Shown piece after piece: positions 27,439-35,494 of a stretch of 64,000 bases of DNA. A program made the position numbers and the translations under genes. A model generated the notes under the pieces. It saw only the letters and a list, made by a program, of their open reading frames with translations, made no database searches and was not told the DNA's origin. This stretch comes from Mesorhizobium sp. WSM4313 (GTDB taxonomy: Bacteria > Pseudomonadota > Alphaproteobacteria > Rhizobiales > Rhizobiaceae), in the NCBI RefSeq assembly GCF_002294725.1, contig NZ_NSFT01000001.1, forward strand, positions 124,001-188,000. The letters run 5' to 3'. How positions within the stretch are numbered: the stretch's first letter is position 1; each line of letters starts with the position of its first letter.

Positions 27439-27672
27439 ATGACCAAGCTTTTCGAGCATGCAGTCCAACGTGTTCGCACCTTGCCTCCTGAATTGCAGGA
27501 CGAGTACGCACGTGTCCTCTTGCGCCTCGCGGGTGAAGTGGGGGACGAACCTATTCACCAACTGAGCCGAGAGGAAAAAGCCTCGCTCGCAATGTCCCGA
27601 GCGCAGGCTGCGCGTGGTGAATTTGCAACCGACGAGGAAGTCCGTGCTGTTTGGGCGAAGCACGGCCTGTGA
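27439..27672 (+). CDS. antitoxin-like small protein (ParD-type partner)
   Basis: 77 residues beginning MTKLFEHAVQRVRTLPPELQD and ending GEFATDEEVRAVWAKHGL. I recognise this acidic, helical pattern as the small protein encoded just before RelE/ParE toxins in rhizobia; that is memory rather than a search. The ATG is preceded by ATAAGGGC. Its stop codon overlaps a GTG start (GTGA) for a toxin reading frame that decays after about eleven codons. It may now be an orphan antitoxin. The 73 bases before it contain an AT-rich stretch that could be its promoter. Confidence 0.65.
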   Translation: MTKLFEHAVQRVRTLPPELQDEYARVLLRLAGEVGDEPIHQLSREEKASLAMSRAQAARGEFATDEEVRAVWAKHGL

Positions 27673-27701
27673 AGCTTCGTTACACGCCGGCGGCGTTAGC
27701 C
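27669..27701 (+). pseudogene. remnant of a RelE/ParE-type toxin gene
   Basis: Starting at the GTG that overlaps the antitoxin stop, the frame reads VKLRYTPAALA, the typical first strand and helix of ParE toxins. Resemblance then ends; the frame continues with an unrelated Cys/Pro-rich sequence. The remaining 80 bases to the next gene cannot hold the missing 80 or so residues. It appears to be a 3'-truncated toxin left by deletion. Confidence 0.5.
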
Positions 27702-27745
27702 GTCAACCATGCCGGACAAGTAATAGCGACTCTTGGTCACGCCTG

Positions 27746-27761
27746 CGGGCAATCCTGCCCG
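27746..27761. terminator. small hairpin between convergent units
   Basis: CGGGCA-ATCC-TGCCCG is a perfect 6-base stem with a 4-base loop between the toxin remnant and the 3' end of the FAD-GcvT gene on the other strand. There is no T-run on either side, so termination would be weak. Confidence 0.3.
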
Positions 27762-27778
27762 AAGCCGCGAGAGGAAAG

Positions 27779-30226
27779 CTACATCCTCACCCGTTCCGCC
27801 TTCGGATCATACATCGGCTTCAGCGAGGCTTCCGCCGTGAAACGCTCGCCGGCGATCTCCACCTCATAGGATGAGCCCAGCACATCCGCCTCGCTCTCGC
27901 CTTGGCAAGGCACATAGCCAAGCCCGATCGCGCCGCCGAGATGGTGGCCGTAATTGCCTGATGTGATCGGGCCGACGATCTTGCCGTCGCGCAGGATGGC
28001 CTCGTTGTGGAAGAGCAGGGGCTGCGCGTCCTTCAGGCGAAACTGCACCAGCCGGCGTGACAGGCCGGCTTCCTTCTTCCTGAGCACCGCCTCGCGGCCG
28101 ATGAAACCGGCTTTGCTCGTCTTCACCGCAAAGCCGAGGCCCGCCTCCAGCACATTGTCCTCGTCGGTGATGTCGTGGCCGAAATGGCGGAAGGCCTTTT
28201 CAATGCGGCAGGAATCCAGCGTATGCAGGCCGCAGAGTTTCAGGCCGACATCGGCGCCGGCTTCGGTGATCTCCTCAAAGACATGGGCGGCCTGCTCGGT
28301 CGAGACATAGAATTCCCAGCCAAGCTCGCCGACATAGGTGACCCGGTGGGCGCGGGCGAGACCCATCCCGATCTCGATCTCCTGGAAAGTGCCGAACGGA
28401 TTAGTCTCGTTGGAAAAATCGTTCGGGCTGACCTTCTGGATCAGTTTTCGCGCCTCCGGACCCATGACGCAGATCACGGCTTCGGCGGCGGTGACGTCGG
28501 TGATGACGACGAACTCGTCGGCGACATGCTTTCTCAGCCAGGCGAAGTCGCGCTGCAGCGTGGCACCCGGCACGACCAGGAAATAGGCCGTATCCGAAAG
28601 CCGCGTCACGGTGAGGTCGCTCTCGATGCCGCCGCGCTGGTTGAGCATCTGCGTGTAGACGATCTTGCCCGGCGCCACGTCCATGTCGTTGGCGCAGAGC
28701 CGCTGCAGGAAGGCGCAGGCATCGCGACCCTCGACGCGGATCTTGCCGAAGGAAGTCATGTCGAACAGGCCGACGCCGTTGCGCACCGCGAGATGTTCCT
28801 CGCGCTGGTTGTCGAACCAGTTCTGCCGCTTCCAGGAATAGCGGTATTCGCGCTCCTGGCCTTCGCGCGCGAACCAGTTGGCGCGCTCCCAGCCCGCCAC
28901 CTCGCCGAAGACGGCGCCGCGCGCCTTCAGGTGCTCGTGCAAGGGCGAGCGGCGCACGCCGCGCGAGGTCGCCATCTGGCGATAGGGGAAATGGTCGGCA
29001 TAGAGCAGGCCGAGCGTTTCGGAGACGCGCTCCTTGAGGTAGCGGCGGTTCTTCTGGAAAGGCTGGGCGCGGCGGATATCGACCTCCCACAGGTCGAAGG
29101 GCGCCTCGCCGTCATTGATCCATTGCGCCAGCGCCATGCCGGCGCCGCCGGAGGAGACGATGCCGATCGAGTTATAGCCCGTCGCCATCCAGTAGCCGGA
29201 AAGCTCCGGCGCCTCGCCGAGATAATAGCGGTCGTCCGGCGTGAAACTCTCCGGGCCGTTGAAGAAGGTATGGATGCCGGCGGTGCCCAGCATCGGCATG
29301 CGGTTAACGCCCATTTCGAGGATGGGCTCGAAATGGTCCATGTCCTCGGGCAACTGGTCGAAGCAGAAATCCTCGCGGATGCCGTCCATGCCCCAGGGCT
29401 TCGCCACCGGCTCGAAGGCGCCGAGCATCATCTTGCCGGCGTCCTCCTTGTAGTAGGCGCACTCGTCCGGCACGCGCAGCACCGGCAGGCGGGAGAGGCC
29501 GGGGATCGGCTCGGTGACGAGATAGAAATGCTCGCAGGCATGCAGCGGGATGGTAACGCCGTTCTGCCGACCCAACTCGCGCGCCCACATGCCGGCGCAG
29601 TTGACGACGATGTCGGTCTCGATCGTGCCTTGCTCCTGGCCCTGCGCCCAGGAGACGCCGCAGACTCGACCGTTCTTGGTATGGACCTTGGTGACCTTCA
29701 TATTCTCGATGATCGTCGCACCGCGCTGGCGCGCGCCCTTGGCCAGCGCCATGGCGATGTTGGCGGGATCGCACTGGCCGTCGAGCGGCAAATGCACGGC
29801 GCCAACCACATCCGAGACGTTGAGATGCGGGTACATCTCCTTGACCTCGGGCGGCGAAATCTCGCGCACGTCGACATCGAAGGCGCGGGCGAGTGAAGCC
29901 TGCCTATAGATCTCGTGCTTGCGCTCCTCGGTCAGCGCGACAGTGATCGAGCCGACCTGGCGCATGCCGGTGCCGACATCGGTCTCAGCCTCGAGCTTGA
30001 CGTAGAGATCGGCCGAATATTTCGCCAGCCGCGTCATGTTCTGGGAGCCGCGCAACTGGCCGATCAGCCCGGCCGCATGCCAGGTGGTGCCTGAGGTGAG
30101 CTGCTTGCGCTCCAAGAGCACGATGTCGGTCCAGCCGAGCTTAGCCAGATGATAGGCGACCGAGCAGCCGGAGACGCCGCCGCCGATGATTACCGCGCGG
30201 GCTTTGGCCGGGATGGTCTTGGTCAT
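27779..30226 (-). CDS. FAD-GcvT dimethylglycine/sarcosine dehydrogenase-like protein A
   Basis: 815 residues. N-terminal DAO-type FAD domain: VIIGGGVSGCSVAYHLAKLGW, then LTSGTTWHAAGLIG with His50 at the position of the covalent flavin histidine of dimethylglycine dehydrogenase. The C-terminal half (about 430-815) is GcvT-like: QMLNQRGGIESDLTV carries the folate-site aspartate, and YVGELGWEFYV follows. It probably oxidises an N-methyl or related secondary/tertiary amine and passes the carbon to tetrahydrofolate. The start overlaps the aminotransferase stop by four bases (ATGA). Last gene of the XRE-headed unit. The substrate is not known; dimethylglycine or sarcosine are guesses. Confidence 0.85.
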   Translation of the reverse strand: MTKTIPAKARAVIIGGGVSGCSVAYHLAKLGWTDIVLLERKQLTSGTTWHAAGLIGQLRGSQNMTRLAKYSADLYVKLEAETDVGTGMRQVGSITVALTEERKHEIYRQASLARAFDVDVREISPPEVKEMYPHLNVSDVVGAVHLPLDGQCDPANIAMALAKGARQRGATIIENMKVTKVHTKNGRVCGVSWAQGQEQGTIETDIVVNCAGMWARELGRQNGVTIPLHACEHFYLVTEPIPGLSRLPVLRVPDECAYYKEDAGKMMLGAFEPVAKPWGMDGIREDFCFDQLPEDMDHFEPILEMGVNRMPMLGTAGIHTFFNGPESFTPDDRYYLGEAPELSGYWMATGYNSIGIVSSGGAGMALAQWINDGEAPFDLWEVDIRRAQPFQKNRRYLKERVSETLGLLYADHFPYRQMATSRGVRRSPLHEHLKARGAVFGEVAGWERANWFAREGQEREYRYSWKRQNWFDNQREEHLAVRNGVGLFDMTSFGKIRVEGRDACAFLQRLCANDMDVAPGKIVYTQMLNQRGGIESDLTVTRLSDTAYFLVVPGATLQRDFAWLRKHVADEFVVITDVTAAEAVICVMGPEARKLIQKVSPNDFSNETNPFGTFQEIEIGMGLARAHRVTYVGELGWEFYVSTEQAAHVFEEITEAGADVGLKLCGLHTLDSCRIEKAFRHFGHDITDEDNVLEAGLGFAVKTSKAGFIGREAVLRKKEAGLSRRLVQFRLKDAQPLLFHNEAILRDGKIVGPITSGNYGHHLGGAIGLGYVPCQGESEADVLGSSYEVEIAGERFTAEASLKPMYDPKAERVRM

Positions 30227-31404
30227 GCGGCCTCGCGGCGATAGTTGGAAGCGAAGCGGCGAACGCGAAGCGCTGCTTCCTTGAGGATGGATTCGGGCTG
30301 GCAGAGGCTGATGCGGATGTGGCCGGCGGCGGCTTCGCCGAAGCTCGATCCGGGCATCACGCCGACCTTTTCCTCGTCGAGCAGCGCCCAGGCGAATTTC
30401 TCGTCGTCGGGTTCGACCGCGGAGACATCGAGCATGATGTACATGCCGCCTTCGGAGCCGCGCACGGTGACTTCGTTGGCTCCGCGTATGGCATCGAGGA
30501 AGATCGCGCGCCGCGCGGCGTAACGCTCGGCGATATCCTTCACGCCATAGTGGTTTTCAAGCGCCTCGGCGCAAGCGATGGAGATGAAGGCTGGCAGGCC
30601 GTAGGTCGTGACCAGATTGAGGTCGGTCATCAGCGCGATCATCGCTTTCGGCCCGGTCAGCCAGCCCATGCGCCAGCCGGTCATGCCGTGGCTCTTCGAC
30701 ATGGAGTTGATGACCAGGGTGCGCTCGGCCATACCGGGCAGCGAGCGCGGCGAGATGTGCTCGCCGCCGCCGAGCGTCCAGTAGACCTCGTCCGACAGCA
30801 GCCAGAGATCGTGCTCCTTGCAGATTTCGGCCAGCCGTTCGAGCCGTTCGCGCGAATAGACGGCACCGGTCGGGTTGTTCGGCGTGTTGATCAGGATGGC
30901 GCGGGTGTTGGGCTTGAGCGCGGCGCGGATCATGTCTGCGCGAGGTTGAAATCCATCTTCGGCCGGTGTCTCGACCACCGTGAAGCTGGCGCCCGCGGCG
31001 CTGAAGGTGTTGGGGTAGGTGGCGTAGTAAGGCGCGACTACAATGGCGTGGTCGCCTGGGTCGAGCACGCCCTGCACGGCGGCGTAAAGCGCTGCCTGGC
31101 CGCCAGGCGTGGCGATGACCTCGTCGGGTTCCGTGAGGATGCCGGCGCAAACGGTCGCGGCGGCGGCCATCGCCTTGCGCAGGCGCGGCAGGCCGGGCAG
31201 CGGCGTGTAGTGATGGTTGCTGCCGCGCACGGCGCTCACGCAGGCTTCGATGGTTTCCGACGGCGTGTCGAAATCATGGTCGCCGACCGAGAGCACAATG
31301 ATGTCTTCGCCGGCCTGCTTGCGATTCCAGGCGGCGAAATGGACCTCCCAGCCGTCCTTGCCGGAAGGCACGATACCGGTAATGCGTTTTGATGGCTTCG
31401 GCAT
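30223..31404 (-). CDS. PLP aminotransferase, class I/II
   Basis: 393 residues. LSVGDHDFDTPS at the N-terminus, ATPGGQAALYAAV for the phosphate loop, LINTPNNPTGAVYS, LLSDEVYWTLGGG and INSMSKSHGMTGWRMGWL with the Schiff-base lysine give a standard aspartate/aromatic-type aminotransferase. HIRISLCQPE near the end supplies the carboxylate-binding arginine. Coupled on both sides: its ATG overlaps the stop of the upstream FAD-GcvT gene (TGATG) and its stop overlaps the next start (ATGA). It would transaminate the amino acid made by, or fed to, the demethylases. Substrate unknown. Confidence 0.88.
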   Translation of the reverse strand: MPKPSKRITGIVPSGKDGWEVHFAAWNRKQAGEDIIVLSVGDHDFDTPSETIEACVSAVRGSNHHYTPLPGLPRLRKAMAAAATVCAGILTEPDEVIATPGGQAALYAAVQGVLDPGDHAIVVAPYYATYPNTFSAAGASFTVVETPAEDGFQPRADMIRAALKPNTRAILINTPNNPTGAVYSRERLERLAEICKEHDLWLLSDEVYWTLGGGEHISPRSLPGMAERTLVINSMSKSHGMTGWRMGWLTGPKAMIALMTDLNLVTTYGLPAFISIACAEALENHYGVKDIAERYAARRAIFLDAIRGANEVTVRGSEGGMYIMLDVSAVEPDDEKFAWALLDEEKVGVMPGSSFGEAAAGHIRISLCQPESILKEAALRVRRFASNYRREAA

Positions 31405-33857
31405 CAGGCTCTCAACCTCTCATTCTTCGGATCCCACAGCGGCTCGTCGTTCTGGACGATGGCCTTGAAGCGATCGCCAAAAATCTCGACCTCGACCGCC
31501 GTGCCCGGCTCCGTGAGATCCGTGCGCAGCATGCCGAGCACGATCGACTTGCCGACGCGGTGGCCCCAGCCGCCCGACGTCGTCTCGCCGACGATCGTGC
31601 CCTCATGCCAGAGCGTCGACATATAGGGTGCGTCGCAGTCGCCGGGGTTCTCGACAACCAAAGTGACGAAGCGCTTCTTCACGCCCTGCTGCTTCTCGTT
31701 GAGGAGAGCCGCCTTGCCGCGGAAGTCTGGCTTGTCCCATTTGACGAAGCGCTCCAGGCCGCCCTGCAGGATCGAATAGTCGGTCGAGAGGTCGCCCTTC
31801 CAGGTGCGGTAGCCTTTTTCCAGCCGCAGCGAATCCAGCGCATACATGCCGAAGGGTTTCAGCCCGTGCTTCCGGCCGGCGGCCCAGACGGCGTCGAAGA
31901 CGGTCGCCGTGTCTGCGACCTTGGTGTGGATCTCCCAGCCGAGCTCGCCGGCGAAGGAGACGCGCACCAGCTTCGCCCAGCGCCCGGCAATGGTTGTTTC
32001 CTGATGCGTCAGCCAGGGCAGCGTCAGGTCGGCGTCGCAGACTTCGGCCAGGATTTTTCGCGAATTCGGGCCGGTCAGAATCTGCGTCGAAAATTCCTCC
32101 GTACGGTCGGTCAGCGTGAAGGCCGCATCGGCGGGCATGCGCGACTGCAGCCATTCGAAATCGTGCCACTGCGCCACCGCGGCAGTGATCAGCGTCATCT
32201 GATCCTCGCCATGGCGCACCACCGACATTTCGGTGACGATGCGGCCCTTGTCGTCGGCGAAATAGACGAGGCCGATGCGACCGGGTTTCGGCACAAGGCC
32301 GGTGACCTGCAAGGCCAGCCAATCGGCCGCGCCCGGACCTTCGAGGTTGAAACGCGAGAAGCCGGGCAGGTCGAGGATACCGGCGGCGTCGCGCACGGCA
32401 AGGCATTCCTCGCGCACGCGCTGCTGCCACGGGCCGTCGCGGCGGAAGGTGAGGGTAGACTCTTCGGAAGTATCATCGCCGGGTTGTGCGTACCAAGTCG
32501 CGCGCTCCCAGCCATTATAGGCGTCGAACTGGCCGCCCAGCGCCTTGATGCGATCATGCAGCGGCGACAGCTTGCGGTCGCGCCCCTCCGGCCAGGCATG
32601 GCGCGGGAACTGGATGGCGTATTCGTTGCCGTAGATTTCCATGCCCTTGGCGACGCAATAGTCGGGCGCCGAGGCGAAGCTGGTGAAACGGCGCGGATCG
32701 CAGGACCACATATCCCATTCGGTCTGGCCTTCGGTGACCCATTCGGCCAGCACCTTGCCGGCGCCGCCGCCTTGCGCGATGCCGAAGGTGAAGACGCAGG
32801 CCTCGAAGGCGTTCGGCACGCCGGGCATCGGCCCGATCAGCGGATTGCCGTCCGGCGCGTAAGGAATCGGGCCGTTGATCACCTTGGAGAGGCCGGCGGT
32901 GCCGAGGATCGGCACGCGGGCGACGGCGTCGGCCAGGTAATGCTCGAGGCGGTCGAGATCGTCGGGGAAGAGCTGGAAGGAGAAATCCTCCGGCATCGGA
33001 TCGTTGTGGGTCGCCCAATGCGCGCGGCAATTGCGCTCATAGGGGCCGAGATTCATGCCGCTCTTTTCCTGGCGCAAGTAATAGGACGTGTCGACGTCGC
33101 GCAGCAGCGGCAGCTTGTGGCCCTGTTCCTTCGTCCACGCGGCAAGCTCGGGGATTTCCTCGAACAATATGTACTGATGACTCATCACCATCATCGGCAC
33201 GTCGCGCCCAAACATCTTGCCGACTTCGGCGGCGCGGTAGCCGGCCGCATTGATGACGATCTCGCAGCGGATCTCGCCTTGCGGGGTGGCGATCACCCAT
33301 TCGCCGTTCTCGCGGCGCACGCCGGTGACCGGGCAGAAGCGGATGATCTTGGCGCCCATGTCACGCGCGCCTTTGGCCAGCGCCTGGGTCAGCTGAGCCG
33401 GGTCGATGTCGCCGTCGCTCGGATCATAGAGCGCGCCCTTCAACTCATGCGTCTCGATGAAGGGATAGCGGCGCTTGATCTCGTCGAGGCCGACGACGTC
33501 GATATCCATTCCCTGGTAGCGGCCCATGCCCTTGGCGCGCTGGAATTCCTGCATGCGCTCCTTGGTATGGGCGAGCCGGAGCGAGCCGGTTACATGGTAG
33601 TTCATCGGATAATCGACCGCTTCGGCCAGACCCCGGTAAAGCTCGGTCGAGTAGCGCTGCATGTTCATCAGCGACCAGGACGAGGAGAAGGTCGGCACGT
33701 TGCCGGCGGCATGCCAGGTCGAGCCTGAGGTCAGCTCGTTTTTTTCCAGAAGCACGCAATCGGTCCAGCCCGCCTTGCAGAGGTGATAGAGCGAGGAGGT
33801 GCCGACGACGCCGCCTCCGATGATCACCACGCGTGCCGTGGTCGGCAAACCGGCCAT
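31404..33857 (-). CDS. FAD-GcvT dimethylglycine/sarcosine dehydrogenase-like protein B
   Basis: 817 residues, paralogue of the protein two genes downstream. VIIGGGVVGTSSLYHLCKAGW is the FAD dinucleotide loop and LTSGSTWHAAGN places His49 at the covalent-flavin position. The C-terminal GcvT-like half has FAGELGWEIHT and YALDSLRLEKGYRTW. A notable change: where the other copies have Gly-X-X-X-Asp in the folate site, this reads KGRIVTEMSV with glutamate. First enzyme gene after the XRE-cupin regulator, 98 bases downstream of it. ATG preceded by TGGAGGAAGAA. Likely an N-demethylating dehydrogenase, with possibly altered folate chemistry. Confidence 0.84.
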   Translation of the reverse strand: MAGLPTTARVVIIGGGVVGTSSLYHLCKAGWTDCVLLEKNELTSGSTWHAAGNVPTFSSSWSLMNMQRYSTELYRGLAEAVDYPMNYHVTGSLRLAHTKERMQEFQRAKGMGRYQGMDIDVVGLDEIKRRYPFIETHELKGALYDPSDGDIDPAQLTQALAKGARDMGAKIIRFCPVTGVRRENGEWVIATPQGEIRCEIVINAAGYRAAEVGKMFGRDVPMMVMSHQYILFEEIPELAAWTKEQGHKLPLLRDVDTSYYLRQEKSGMNLGPYERNCRAHWATHNDPMPEDFSFQLFPDDLDRLEHYLADAVARVPILGTAGLSKVINGPIPYAPDGNPLIGPMPGVPNAFEACVFTFGIAQGGGAGKVLAEWVTEGQTEWDMWSCDPRRFTSFASAPDYCVAKGMEIYGNEYAIQFPRHAWPEGRDRKLSPLHDRIKALGGQFDAYNGWERATWYAQPGDDTSEESTLTFRRDGPWQQRVREECLAVRDAAGILDLPGFSRFNLEGPGAADWLALQVTGLVPKPGRIGLVYFADDKGRIVTEMSVVRHGEDQMTLITAAVAQWHDFEWLQSRMPADAAFTLTDRTEEFSTQILTGPNSRKILAEVCDADLTLPWLTHQETTIAGRWAKLVRVSFAGELGWEIHTKVADTATVFDAVWAAGRKHGLKPFGMYALDSLRLEKGYRTWKGDLSTDYSILQGGLERFVKWDKPDFRGKAALLNEKQQGVKKRFVTLVVENPGDCDAPYMSTLWHEGTIVGETTSGGWGHRVGKSIVLGMLRTDLTEPGTAVEVEIFGDRFKAIVQNDEPLWDPKNERLRA

Positions 33858-33904
33858 TTCTTCCTCCAGAGTCTCAGCGCTTCGCGCTTCGATTTTTGTT
33901 TTTG

Positions 33905-33953
33905 ATGCATGTCGTTATCCCAAAACCGCTTCGCACTTTTGGTTGACATGCAT
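33905..33953. repeat. palindromic intergenic repeat between the XRE gene and its operon
   Basis: Outer arms ATGCATGTC and GACATGCAT pair perfectly over nine bases; inner CCAAAA/TTTTGG adds six more around CCGCTTCGCAC. It starts three bases after the XRE stop codon and occupies half of the 98-base gap before the FAD-GcvT gene. It resembles the hairpin at 8195-8234 and repeats I recall from Mesorhizobium. In the transcript it would fold into a stable stem without a T-run, so it may tune rather than stop read-through. Confidence 0.6.
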
Positions 33954-33955
33954 TG

Positions 33956-34543
33956 TCAGTATACCGGTGGCGAAACCACCCAGATGACCACTGCCGGCTC
34001 GGCGCCGGGATTGCGCCAGCGGAACGGCTTGCCCTCGAAGCGGAACGAGTCGCCTTCGCCGAGACGATGCCAGACGCCGTCGATCTCGATCTCGAATGTG
34101 CCCGACGCGACATAGCCCGCTTCTTCCGTCGGGCGGCGCGTTTCTGTTTCCAGCTCCGCGCCCGGCGCGAACACCGAGCGCAGCATCTCGAAGCTACCGC
34201 CGAGATCGGGCGACAGAAGCTCCTCCACCAGGCCGGATTCGCTTGTGCCAAGCGAACGGCGGCTGCCGGCGCGCACGACCACGCCGCGTTCCTGCTCGAC
34301 AGGCGCGTCATGGCTGAAGAACAGGCTGATCGGAACATCGAAGAGGCTGGCGAATGCCCGCAAGTCACCCAGCGAGGGAACCGAGAGGCCGCGCTCGACC
34401 TGGCTGACCCAGCCGACCGACCGACCGAGCTTGAGGGCGATCTCGGCCAGTGTGAGGCCGCGCGCCTTGCGAAGCGCACGGATGTCGCCGGCCAGCAGCC
34501 GGTCGCCATTGTCCTGCTCCGATCTGGCAGTAGTCGAGCTCAA
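33956..34543 (-). CDS. XRE-family regulator with C-terminal cupin domain
   Basis: 195 residues. The helix-turn-helix is at about 19-75 (IRALRKARGLTLAEIALKLG, then SVGWVSQVERGLSVPSLGDL). The cupin sensor is at about 110-190, with GSFEMLRSVFAPGAELE, EEAGYVASGTFEIEIDG and LGEGDSFRFEGKPFRWRNPG. Proteins of this layout (PuuR/SutR type) usually sense a small amino compound and control the adjacent catabolic genes. It heads the FAD-GcvT / aminotransferase / FAD-GcvT unit on the same strand. Two matching inverted repeats lie immediately upstream of its start, which suggests autoregulation and control of the whole unit. Confidence 0.88.
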   Translation of the reverse strand: MSSTTARSEQDNGDRLLAGDIRALRKARGLTLAEIALKLGRSVGWVSQVERGLSVPSLGDLRAFASLFDVPISLFFSHDAPVEQERGVVVRAGSRRSLGTSESGLVEELLSPDLGGSFEMLRSVFAPGAELETETRRPTEEAGYVASGTFEIEIDGVWHRLGEGDSFRFEGKPFRWRNPGAEPAVVIWVVSPPVY

Positions 34544-34550
34544 GCGTATC

Positions 34551-34579
34551 TCGTGAAAAAATCTATGTAAATTTCATGA
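34551..34579. promoter_or_regulatory. operator 1 upstream of the XRE-cupin gene
   Basis: Arms TCGTGAAA (34551-34558) and TTTCATGA (34572-34579) form an inverted repeat (7 of 8 pairs) separated by 13 bases. It begins eight bases upstream of the XRE start codon, so a bound protein would block initiation. A second site of identical geometry follows 39 bases away. Confidence 0.6.
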
Positions 34580-34589
34580 AGCGGTAAAG

Positions 34590-34618
34590 TCATGAAAAAA
34601 TCAAGGGGATTTTCATAC
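34590..34618. promoter_or_regulatory. operator 2 upstream of the XRE-cupin gene
   Basis: Arms TCATGAAA (34590-34597) and TTTCATAC (34611-34618) repeat the 8-13-8 layout of operator 1, with 6 of 8 pairs. Centre-to-centre distance to operator 1 is 39 bases. Both sites sit in an AT-rich stretch that stands out from the surrounding GC-rich DNA and probably includes the promoter. They also lie about 160 bases upstream of the divergent nitroreductase gene. Confidence 0.6.
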
Positions 34619-34775
34619 CCCGCAAGATTTACTTGCGCGATTTTTGAGGTTGAGGCAAAGCCACGATCACGAACGGCGAGTGGGGACGTCCGGTCGGGGA
34701 CCAATACAGTTTAGTGTCTGCGGATGGTCGCCATGGAACCGGTTGCAGTTCCGGCCATGCGCGAAGGGACGGCCC

Positions 34776-35480
34776 ATGCTGGAGAAGAATAGCCGAATCG
34801 CCATGGACGCGGCGATCGTCGACGATGCGATCCTGTCGCGCCGGTCGGTGCGCGCGTTTCTGCCCGATATGGTCGATGACGACACGATCCGCGCGATCCT
34901 GGCGGTCGCCGCGCGCGCGCCGTCGGGCACCAACATGCAGCCCTGGCGCGTCTATGTGACCAAGGGCGAGGTCAAGCAGCGCATCAGCGATGCCATCCTC
35001 AATTCCGGCATCCGTGCCGAAAAGGCGGAGTGGGACGAGTACCGCTACTATCCCGACCAGTTCTTCGAACCATATCTCACCCGCCGCCGCGCCAACGGCT
35101 TCGGGCTCTATGGCGTGCTGGGCATCGGCCGCCGCGAGGTCGACAGGATGCGCGCCCAACACGACCGCAATTTCATTTTCTTCGACGCTCCGGTCGGCAT
35201 GATCTTCACGATCGACCGGAGGCTGAACCAAGGGTCGTGGATCGACTACGGCATGTTCCTGCAGAACATCATGGTCGCGGCGCGAGGCAGGGGACTGCAT
35301 ACCTGCCCGCAGGCGGCCTTTGCGCCCTATCACCGTCAGATCAGGCCGGTGCTCGATATTCCCGACGAAGAGATCGTCGTCTGCGGCATGGCGTTGGGCT
35401 ATGAGGACACATCCAAGCCGGAGAACGAGTTTCGCACCGACCGCGCGCCGCTCGAGGACTGGGTGACGTTCGCGAAGTAG
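34776..35480 (+). CDS. nitroreductase-family FMN protein
   Basis: 234 residues. ILSRRSVRAFLPDMVDDDTI and AARAPSGTNMQPWRVYVT are the FMN-binding signature of the nitroreductase family. GLHTCPQAAFAPYHRQIR and VVCGMALGYEDTSKPENEFRT near the end complete it. The insert WDEYRYYPDQFFEPYLTRRR is typical of one subgroup annotated simply as nitroreductase. Start ATG at 34776 with AAGGGA upstream; the frame is open for 44 codons further up without a ribosome site. Divergent from the XRE gene; it may share its operators. Substrate unknown. Confidence 0.85.
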   Translation: MLEKNSRIAMDAAIVDDAILSRRSVRAFLPDMVDDDTIRAILAVAARAPSGTNMQPWRVYVTKGEVKQRISDAILNSGIRAEKAEWDEYRYYPDQFFEPYLTRRRANGFGLYGVLGIGRREVDRMRAQHDRNFIFFDAPVGMIFTIDRRLNQGSWIDYGMFLQNIMVAARGRGLHTCPQAAFAPYHRQIRPVLDIPDEEIVVCGMALGYEDTSKPENEFRTDRAPLEDWVTFAK

Positions 35481-35494
35481 CGTCGGCTGAGGCG

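Noticed and set aside
31389..33728. 779-codon plus-strand frame opposite the FAD-GcvT protein B gene
   Set aside because: Same artefact: the minus strand carries clear FAD and GcvT motifs, the plus frame has none.
33858..33955. Glycine riboswitch before the FAD-GcvT operon
   Set aside because: The gap is only 98 bases and is mostly one palindromic repeat; no tandem glycine-aptamer pattern is visible.
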